DNA of 64,000 nucleotides from Mytilus galloprovincialis (taxonomy: Eukaryota; Mollusca; Bivalvia; Mytilida; Mytilidae): assembly GCF_965363235.1 (NCBI RefSeq), contig NC_134845.1, positions 65,129,261 to 65,193,260 on the forward strand, read 5' to 3'. The position numbers and the translations under genes are program-made. Below, piece by piece: positions 56,565 to 64,000 of the stretch; positions within the stretch are counted from its first letter, which is position 1, and each line of letters opens with the position of its first letter. The notes below the pieces were generated by a model, which searched no databases, was not told where the DNA came from, and saw only the letters and a program-made list of their open reading frames with translations.

Positions 56565-58713
56565 ATGGTGTACAAATTTATATTATTTTCGGTCATTGGG
56601 AAAATTATTATACACAAAGCAAGGGGTAAGTAGCTCATCCGAGTTTCACTCACGTTCTTCTAAAAAGGATACGGGAAAACCTAAAGATGTGTAACAATTC
56701 TTATATATTTCAAGTTTGTCTTCATAAGCAGTATCAAAAATGCGTTGAATGTTGAAGAGATGCGCCATATTATACCGGGCTAGCTGACTATAGGAAATTG
56801 CAGCCATTTTTTTTTGTCTGTAAATTTTATATTCTCTACTATATATAGCTATTGATTAGCATTGCTTCATCTGTAGTTTCTTATTGACATGTGTAAATAC
56901 TATGCCACAATAACTTAACTGCTATTGAAAGAGACTATTGTCTTATCACCCTGTATAACTTTCTGGTGGTATACATAGCAAAGTAAAAATATCTTTTCTT
57001 CAGGAACAGAATGTTTGAAATGTGTAGATGGTAGTATAAACCCGCCAGAAGTGCGAAGGTTTATACCAGATTATGTGAGTGAATTAATCAACCCAGAATG
57101 TTCCAATGATCAAATAAACAGATGTGGTACTCTTCGTGGAAGTGTTTAATTGTCAGCGTCATCCTTCGGAGGTAATGGTTGACAGGTGTATTATGCACGC
57201 AAGTTAAAAACTAAGTAGAATATATCAAAAGGTTGCAGCTCGTGTCATTGCTGTTTTACTCCGCGTTTTGCATTAGCGTTGATTTTATTACTTTTAACGA
57301 ACTTTACAAATCTTTGCTTGAACTCCTCGGTGGCCTCGGTGGCCTCGTTGTATACAATGGTCGTCTATGTCGCCTTTTTTATATATCTGGTTTTATATGG
57401 TTGTTACAAATGTAGACTCTAAACAAGTTGTCAACTACTTTCTACCAGGTTATTAAAGCAAAACCAGTACAACGGTAGAAGCAGATATTGTATATATATA
57501 ACTACACACTTTCGTTATTTTTTATCAGAAAGATTACTCTACTTTTTTGTATTTTTTTTCTTCTTTTTTTGTTCTTTTTTGTTTTAGATTGTTACACAGT
57601 GATAACTGCTGTACCCATATTTTGACTATTTATTTATTATGTCTGTATTGTTCACACATCGTTGTAAATATAACGGAATTTGATGACACTGTTGTAAAAG
57701 TGCGAGGTTTACCGCTATAAAACCAGGTTCAATCCACCATTCTCTACATTTGAAAATGCCTGTACCAACTCAGGAATATGACAGTTGTTGTCCATACGTT
57801 TGACGTGTTTTATCATTTGATTTTGCCATGTGATAACGGAATTTCCGATAATCGGAATTTTCCTCGGAGTATTTTTGTGATTTTACTTTCTAATAACATT
57901 GAATAGAGTAAAATGCAGTGTTAAACGAATTCCAAATTGATTAATTTGTATTCAAACACGACTCAAACCGAATCATGATTCTATGATGAAGTCGTACTTG
58001 AACATGTTGAGGTGTAACTCAAGGTGTAACTCAAAGTGCAACCCAAAGTGCAATTAAAACATCTTACAATAGTGTAACTCAATGTGGTTCGCAACATAAT
58101 GGATCTTATATCAAGTGGTACCGCATGTAGATCTAAAGCTCTTCTTTTAAAGATATCTTACAATGAAAAGAACAGCTCATATCAACCTTTATATAATATA
58201 TAATATAAGTTGAGGCATACTGTATAAGATACCATAACAATGAAAGATTTCAGACATGTTATGTATGGATTGTATCAAGGTTAACTTTCCCATAAACAAA
58301 CACAACTTAAAACTATAACCATTACAACATGTTGTGCATGAGTTGAGTTACCTTTACCAATTGAAATATTTATTTTCAACTGATAATGTGGTAGTTGAGT
58401 TTAAACCTAAAAGGTTTGTGTGTTTCTACTTTCAGAAACAGAAGCTACAGTGACGTTCTTTTTGAGAGAATGTTTTGCGGTGAATAAAAACACAGAGTAT
58501 GGATGTTCCACAGACCAAAATGCCTTAAACGATCAGAAAACTATCCTCGAAAAGAAATTTGGAAATGCTCTTAAAACACTTGGTGTAAAATTTGGAGATA
58601 TACAAAATGGAGAGTTCTGCATCAAAAACGATGGTACCAATAAGTCTGCCACATTGATGTTTTCATCAATGTGTTTACTAATTATGTTAATGCTGGCACC
58701 AATTATTGTATAA
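56565..58713 (+). pseudogene. Gene H: damaged member of the cysteine-rich family
   Basis: Exons 56565-56625, 57004-57171 and 58436-58713 keep intact splice sites and phase 1. The signal exon (MVYKFILFSVIGKIIIHKA) and exon 3 (RECFAVNKN, YGCSTDQN, NDQK, NGEFCIKNDGTNKS and a hydrophobic GPI-like tail) look healthy. Exon 2 begins TECLKCVDG but lacks 63 nt relative to F, in frame, removing the fourth conserved cysteine, and a Lys codon has become TAA (57147-57149) after RCGTLRGSV. The spliced message would encode only about 65 residues. Because exon 2 is symmetric (phase 1-1), skipping it would still join exons 1 and 3 in frame and give a three-cysteine anchored product. I call it a pseudogene but cannot exclude that use. 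AATAAA at 59187. Confidence 0.75.
57690..57900 (+). repeat. Dispersed repeat R6, forward copy
   Basis: TTACCGCTATAAAACCAGGT, AATGCCTGTACCAACTCAGG, ATGACAGTTGTTGTCCATAC and TTGATTTTGCCATGTG. In intron 2 of gene H. Confidence 0.65.
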
Positions 58714-58756
58714 AGACTATATTCTAATTTTACAATAACGGTATTACTAGATTTAT

Positions 58757-59022
58757 TTCACTTGACTGGGCGGAGTTTATGAAGTTCGCTCATTTAAGAT
58801 CAGTCCATCTATCGATAGGAGTTTTGGGATAAGTTGATCAATGAAGTGTCCAGTTATTCGTCTCGTATCATACAATCAGTCCTTTTGTATATGAGTTTGG
58901 TGACACTGATTAGTGATTAGAATTCAATTAGTATTATAACGGCAATCATCCTTATCACACATATCTTCAAATAGACTGTCCTTATGCAAATTAAAACATA
59001 AGCTCCGCCCGATCAGTTGAAA
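58757..59022. mobile_element. MITE downstream of gene H
   Basis: TTCACTTGACTGGGCGGAGT and the complement of TTCAACTGATCGGGCGGAGC form the ends. The 266-bp interior is non-coding. It interrupts the region that otherwise matches the 3' flank of gene G. Confidence 0.7.
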
Positions 59023-59186
59023 ACACATTGGTAATAGCATAGCTTATGTTTGCAAGTTTTGTAAATACGCACATGGTATCATTGAGCTTGTGTGGGCCTT
59101 CTTTTGATTCCAACTGCAAGAAAAGCATTTTTCTTTTACAAGTATCTGTAGTTCTGTTCTAGTTAATCGTCTGTGCCCATTTTGTT

Positions 59187-59192
59187 AATAAA
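59187..59192 (+). terminator. Polyadenylation signal of gene H
   Basis: AATAAA in TTTTGTTAATAAAGCGTCCA, equivalent to 48240 in gene G, with the same downstream CAATATCAATATATATTTTA and TTTTGTCTGTGTCT. Confidence 0.5.
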
Positions 59193-59649
59193 GCGTCCAA
59201 TATCAATATATATTTTATTTTGCTGTTCAAACTTTTGTCTGTGTCTTGAGACAGTTAAAGGGTTTTTTCAGATATTTTTAGAAATTGCAGTTCATGATTT
59301 CGCTCCATAATAAAGCAAAAAGAAGCCACACATATTGTTGAACTTGCAGTTCAGAGTTTCATGATTTCTTTGATAGAGCCTCCTGCTTCAAAGGAAGATA
59401 CATGTATATATACAGATATTTAAAAGAAAAACGTGTGGTTCATGTAAAAAAGAATCTTTGATATATTCTTGCAGCGTGAGGAGGGTACTGCCTTCTAAGA
59501 TCTTGTAGTTCGTGATTTCGTTGATAGAACTGTGTTGCCCGATGCGTTACCACTGAACTAGGGTTTATAGAAAAGGAAAGAAGAAATAATCTCAGTGTTA
59601 ATAAGATTTGATTGATTGTTTCAGAATGTAAAGAATGTGATCCATTTGA

Positions 59650-60890
59650 AAACATAATTGAGAACTAAAATGGGGAGTATGTCAAAGAGACAACAACCCG
59701 ACTTAACAGCAGACAACAACCGAAGTCCACCAATGGGTCTTCAACACATCGAGAAAATCACGCACCTGGAGGTTCTCCTCAGATGGTCCTTTCATAAAAA
59801 ATGTACAATCCTTCATACTCCTTTGACTATTTTCCTTGTTTTTTTACTAATTCATTACTTACAAAAGAGTATCAAACAGTCTAATAAAGCAAGAACCACT
59901 TGCCTTTCTGAAATACTATCAAAGTTCATCAAACCTTTGTTTGTTCGATAGGATACATTAAGTCTTACTTCATTTAACCAATGCATGTTGTTGTCTCGCT
60001 TTCATAATTTATATTTAGGTGATTTCAGTATAAAACAGCAATCGGCCAGGATATACATGAAATATTTGCCACTGGACATTAAGTGAGCAGAACAAAAAGA
60101 ACATATTTTCTTCATTATACTACCATTGGCTTGATCATAATTATGACTGTCACTGATTGATTGATTTGTGTGTGTGTGAACACCACTTTCGTCAATATAA
60201 GCTTTCAGTGGCAGCCATTTTTATTGGTGGGGGAACAGGGAATTTATTGAGAAACCTGTTGCATAAAAGCTAGCAATCCTATTCGATTAAAATTTGGAGA
60301 CGAACAAACCTGCAACGTTTGATTCTCGAATTCACAACCTTGGAGTTGACAGGCTTATAATACAGCAGTAGAACCATTTGGCCACTTGGCCATCGAGGCA
60401 CTTTTCCCCCCGATATTATCTGACCATTAGTCAATATTTCAAAATAGGTCTTCCTTCATTCATTACGTTAATGAATTCTTAGCTCTTATTTTCTGTCAAA
60501 AAAAACCAATAAGATTAAAATTGAGAATGGAAATGGGGAATGCGTCTAAGAGACAACAAAGAGCGAAAACAGCCAAAGGCCACCACTTAGTCTTCAATAC
60601 AGCATGAAAATCCAGAAACGCGGATCTCCTTCAAGCATTGTCAACTGTTACTAATATAACCTTGATTTTTGTTTTTATCAATCTTCATGTAACATCACCA
60701 ACACATTAATCAATTCACCCATTTGACTGATAACAGATTCTCATTTTTTTATGAATCAGTTTTAAACAAAAATGGTGTCCACAGTACACCTATGCCCTAC
60801 TCACTATCATTTTCTATGTTCAGTTGACCATGATATTGGGGTTAAAACTCTAATTTGGCATGAAAATTAGAAAGATCATATAATAGGGAC
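59650..60890 (+). repeat. Second copy of the gene F downstream flank
   Basis: Partner of 40290-41700. Order retained: R2 fragment at 59655, AAGAACCACTTGCCTTTCTG, CACAACCTTGGAGTTGACAG, CTGACCATTAGTCAATAT, R2 at 60515 and R5 at 60765. It ends abruptly at 60890 where the LTR element begins. Confidence 0.75.
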
Positions 60891-61466
60891 TGTTATGAAC
60901 GTTAATTATAGTTTCATAGTTTTGTTTAGCCGAAAATATTGTTCCCGGCAAAATTGACAGTTTCCTATTTTGCGTTACGAAATTCCGCCAACATGTGGCA
61001 TTCGGAAAACATCATTTGTTTTTCAGTTGTTATTAATCCTACATTTCATTAGTAACTGCATTTTACCTGCTTTATATTCCTAAATCGGTGTAAAGTCGGA
61101 TGAAATTGTCCATTCCTTCAATATAATTCTATGTTTACATTCTCGATAACGTTAAGAATAACATTTAACCTTGACCGGCTACGGACTATATTCTTACACG
61201 CAAGGATAAGGCGTGCTAAGTCTTATAAAAACCGGATCTTTCTTATAACGAAACGAATTTGAACCAAGCTTGAAAGAATACAAGAGGTAATAACGCATTC
61301 ACGAAAAACACTTTCAAACGTTTTAACATATTGTATTTCATTTACTTGTATTTATTATTATTGATAATAATAATCTCTGATACTTTTAAAAGTTGTTTAG
61401 TCATTATTTAATATCCAGAAACCAAAGATATTGTTTTTAAATTAAAGATTGGCAACAATCTTTACA
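60891..61466 (+). repeat. 5' long terminal repeat
   Basis: Begins TGTTATGAACG and ends AATCTTTACA, the TG...CA form of LTRs, immediately followed by a primer-binding site. GGGAC just before it (60886-60890) is the presumed target duplication. Confidence 0.75.
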
Positions 61467-61485
61467 CTGGTGGCAGCGAATTTAG
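61467..61485 (+). promoter_or_regulatory. Primer-binding site
   Basis: TGGTGGCAGCGAATTT begins two bases inside the LTR end. The initial TGG matches the complement of a tRNA CCA end. The tRNA type is not assigned. Confidence 0.6.
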
Positions 61486-61702
61486 TTTTCTTTCTTAAGA
61501 AAATTTTAAGAATCTACGTGAATATTTTATTAGGCACGCATTTGTTAAGTACATACATTGTTTTTGTCCATATTTTATGATATTTGGTTACACATAAAAA
61601 AAAACTAAACATAAAAAAAAGACACTTCAACGAAGGCTGAGAAATAGATAGTACAGTTGGTGAATATAATTAAATTATAGTATATATTTAAGTAATTTTA
61701 AA

Positions 61703-62581
61703 TTCAACAAGGATAAATTCTAATCCAAGTTGAAATAAAATAATATAGTTAGTTAAAATCTATATCAACAAGGATAAATTCTAATCCAAGTTGAAAAAGA
61801 TAAAACATAATAGTTCTCAGAATCTATATCAACAAGGATAAATTCTAATCCAAGTTGAAAAAGATAAAATATAATAGTTCTCAGAATCTATATCAACAAG
61901 GATAAATACTAATCCAAGTTGAAAAGGATATAATATAATAGATAGTCAGAATCTATATCAACAAGGATAAATTCTAATCCAAGTTGAAAAGGTCATAATT
62001 TAAAATTTAATATATATCAACAAGGATAAATATAAATCCAAGTTGAAATTAAATAGTTCAGGGGTACAATTCAACAAAGATAAATTTTAATCTAAGTTGA
62101 AAGTTAAATATAGTAAAAGTAAATACCATATTCAACCAGGATAAATTCTAATCCAAGTTGAGTTTAAATTTAGAAGTCTATTTTAACAAGGATAAATCTG
62201 AATCCAAGTTAAATATTAAGACCATAATAATTCAAATAGGTCCAGACCGTCCAGTAATTATATTTATAGTCTATTTCAAAGTTAATATTTAATAGTCTAT
62301 TTCAAAAGATTTCTTTTACAACAAGGATAAATATAAATCTAAGTTGTAAATATAATAATATTTGGAAAAGGTCAAAGTTGAAAAATTTATAGTCTATTTC
62401 AAATTTGATATTTATATAGTCTATTTCACAAAATAAGGATATATTCATAATTTAAAAGGTGTTTTAAAAGTAAGACATAGGAAATTGTTTTTCTATTTCA
62501 ACAAGGATAAAAAGTAATCTTAGTTGAATAATTCTGAAAAACTACAAGATTAACAAGGATAAAGTTTAATCCAAGTTGATT
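61703..62581 (+). repeat. Array of twelve small hairpins in the element's leader
   Basis: The unit CAACAAGGAT-loop-ATCCAAGTTG repeats at 61703, 61765, 61829, 61893, 61958, 62017, 62070, 62132, 62182, 62316, 62497 and 62548. Each can fold with stems CAAC/GTTG and GGAT/ATCC separated by an AA/AA internal loop around an 8-base loop. Changes in one arm are matched in the other: AGAT/ATCT at 62070, TTTAAC/GTTAAA at 62182, TTACAAC/GTTGTAA at 62316. The first units form a 63-65 bp tandem repeat; later ones are spaced further apart. Confidence 0.85.
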
Positions 62582-62623
62582 AGTAAATTGAAACTCTTGA
62601 TTTCATTTAGCAATTAAAGTAAA

Positions 62624-64000
62624 ATGTATAATTTAAGAGACAGATCTCGTATACCACAGGGGTCCAATTCATTTAGTAGGGGAATTACCACATTAGCTAG
62701 TCCAATTATTCCCACTTGGTCTGTTGCATCTACAAATATTGATACCTGCTCATTTGGGGATGTCACGTCTCATAATTATTTAACCTCAAACCAGGCTATT
62801 AGTTTAAACCAGGGGGAAATAAATACAAGCCCCAGGCCATTTAGTAGTACTGCGAGTAATATTCAAAGGGAAGTAAGCACAAACCCATTTCTTTTCCCAA
62901 CTCAAAGTAAGAGTGATAGTGCTATAGCGACTATAACAAGAGAAAAATCATGTGAGAGTGATGAAATAATAAAGATGAGACAAGAATTAGAGGCATTAAG
63001 AAATGAAAACCTTCAGAAATCATATGAGAGTGAAGAAATGGTAAAGATGAGACAAGAGTTAGAGGCATTAAGAAATTTTAAGAACCTTCAGATGAAGAAT
63101 AATGCTCAACATTTCACTGAGAGTAAATCTGACCCTGTTATCAGAAGTCCAAATAGTTATGCAGAGACCCAGCAACGTTCAGCAAACTCCTGCAACAATA
63201 CAACATTGCCAGAGACCCAGCAACGTTCAACAAACTCCTGCAACAATATAACATTGCCAGAGACCCAGCAACGTCCAACCTACTCATATAATACCACAAC
63301 ATTGCCAGACACCCAGCAACAACAATCATATGCCTATGCTAATATGACAATACCTGAGATACAGCATCGTCCAAACTATTCTGGTACAAGTACAATCATG
63401 CCTGAAATCCAGCAACGTACAGATTACGAGCAGTATCCAAACAATTCCTCAGTATCAAACTGGTTACCTAGGCAACAATATGGCAGACCACAGCAACAAT
63501 ATGGCAGACCACAGCAACAGTACCATAATATTGAAAACTCCAAGATAGACAATGGGAGAAGAAACAGAGTGCCATTTTACAACGGCAGAGATCCATGGAG
63601 TGCCTACTTCATGCAATTCGAGCTCATTGCAGAGATAAACAGATGGGATACTGATACTAAAGCCATTGAATTAGTAACAGCACTTAAAGATGAGGCAATG
63701 GTTTATGCTTCCTACCTCTCACCAGAGACTAAAAGATCTTTCTTTGGGCTATGTGCAGCTATGTCTAATAGATTTGGTGACCATGGTTATCCAGAGACGT
63801 ATAGACAAGAATTGCATACATTAAGGAAACAGGGCAAAGAAAACATCCATGAATATGCTTCCAGAGTAGAAATGCTAGTCAGACGGTCATTTCCAACTAT
63901 TGACGTAGCCACTCACAGTACATTGAGTGTAGAGTACATGCTAAGGGGATTACCCGACCAGAGCATTGCTATAGAATTACTGACAAAGAGAATTACCAGT
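62624..64000 (+). CDS. gag: Gag-like frame of the LTR element, partial at the window edge
   Basis: Open from ATG at 62624 to the end of the window, about 459 codons. The N-terminal third is Ser/Thr/Asn-rich. A duplicated coiled-coil-like piece (KMRQELEALRN, twice) follows near codons 115-150. Then come about six repeats of (L/I)PETQQR with Asn/Ser/Tyr linkers (63160-63420), and QQYGRPQ repeats. The C-terminal part has VPFYNGRDPWSAYFMQFE, INRWD, and later NRFGD and LHTLRKQGKENIHEYASR, matching the Gag core of metazoan Ty3/gypsy elements. It would form particle structural protein in an active element. Treated as part of an old insertion, not a host gene. Confidence 0.8.
   Translation, partial: MYNLRDRSRIPQGSNSFSRGITTLASPIIPTWSVASTNIDTCSFGDVTSHNYLTSNQAISLNQGEINTSPRPFSSTASNIQREVSTNPFLFPTQSKSDSAIATITREKSCESDEIIKMRQELEALRNENLQKSYESEEMVKMRQELEALRNFKNLQMKNNAQHFTESKSDPVIRSPNSYAETQQRSANSCNNTTLPETQQRSTNSCNNITLPETQQRPTYSYNTTTLPDTQQQQSYAYANMTIPEIQHRPNYSGTSTIMPEIQQRTDYEQYPNNSSVSNWLPRQQYGRPQQQYGRPQQQYHNIENSKIDNGRRNRVPFYNGRDPWSAYFMQFELIAEINRWDTDTKAIELVTALKDEAMVYASYLSPETKRSFFGLCAAMSNRFGDHGYPETYRQELHTLRKQGKENIHEYASRVEMLVRRSFPTIDVATHSTLSVEYMLRGLPDQSIAIELLTKRITS

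Larger units (their letters stand above)
60891..64000 (+). mobile_element. Ty3/gypsy-like LTR retrotransposon, 5' part, running off the window
   Basis: An LTR of 576 bp, a primer site, a leader of about 1.15 kb and a gag frame are visible. The pol region and the 3' LTR lie beyond the right edge. The left boundary is fixed by the interrupted R5 repeat: the undisturbed copy at about 41545 continues past GGGAC, whereas here GGGAC is followed by the LTR. The visible part looks whole, with no break seen. Age cannot be estimated without the second LTR, but an open gag suggests a fairly young copy. Confidence 0.82.

Noticed and set aside
1565-58713. Firm assignment of the gene family to Ly6/uPAR three-finger proteins
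   Set aside because: The CxxC start, phase-1 exons and GPI tail fit, but the terminal CC...CN motif is missing, the gap between the last two cysteines is too long, and the intervening segments look helical. Kept as a comparison only.
63141-63329. Reverse-strand frame with repeated AGSLAMLYCCRS blocks
   Set aside because: It is the antisense shadow of the PETQQR repeats in the gag-like frame.
60891-64000. Naming the LTR element as Steamer, the known bivalve retroelement
   Set aside because: Only LTR, leader and gag are visible and I cannot compare them base by base. Assigned only to Ty3/gypsy-like.
1-64000. tRNA, rRNA or snRNA genes
   Set aside because: I looked for typical A/B-box and cloverleaf patterns by eye and found none I could defend. 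A covariance-model scan would be needed to exclude them.

Overview
ORGANISM. The window looks like nuclear DNA of a bivalve mollusc, most likely a mussel close to Mytilus. It is AT-rich, genes are split by long introns, splice sites are canonical, and the space between exons is packed with short dispersed repeats. I recognise several of these from Mytilus sequence, notably the one reading '...GGTATGGGCTTTGCTCATTG...ACCTATAGTTGTTAATG...CATACCACATCTTC'. The species call is from memory, not from a search. MAIN CONTENT. The window carries a head-to-tail array of eight related genes (here A to H), all on the + strand. Each has three coding exons joined by phase-1 introns: exon 1 is a 16-21 codon signal peptide, exon 2 carries five conserved cysteines (CxxC...C...C...CG), and exon 3 carries three more (GC[FL]...C...C) plus, usually, a hydrophobic C-terminus that looks like a GPI-anchor signal. 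Every exon sum is a multiple of three and all junctions agree in phase, so the models are internally consistent. Predicted lengths are A 206, B 189, C 204, D 212, E 190, F 188 and G 170 residues. H is damaged in exon 2. Sequence and promoter likeness group them as A/B, C/D, E alone and F/G/H. I do not recognise the family. Ly6/uPAR is the nearest comparison but the closing CC...CN motif is absent. LAYOUT. 1-11.1 kb: genes A and B with nested inverted-repeat elements, an 80-bp tandem array and a 165-bp tandem array. 13.5-22.2 kb: genes C and D. 24-29.6 kb: gene E among repeated copies of one dispersed element. 30-33 kb: low-complexity and dispersed repeats. 33.2-44.4 kb: gene F, with its upstream 2.3 kb duplicated ahead of gene G. 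F intron 2 holds a 5'-truncated LINE that split an older repeat. 43.7-51.3 kb: gene G, whose last exon has lost the hydrophobic tail, followed by an unattached phase-1 exon for a membrane segment and tyrosine-rich cytoplasmic tail. 52-60.9 kb: inverted-repeat elements, gene H and a second copy of the downstream flank of F. 60.9-64 kb: the 5' part of a Ty3/gypsy-like LTR element (LTR, primer site, long leader and gag), running off the right edge. HOW IT FITS. The array reads as a recently expanding family of secreted or surface-anchored cysteine-rich proteins. Subfamilies share promoters and signal exons, copies gain or lose the anchor, and one may supply exons to a transmembrane signalling form. 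An immune or self-recognition role is inferred from this pattern only.
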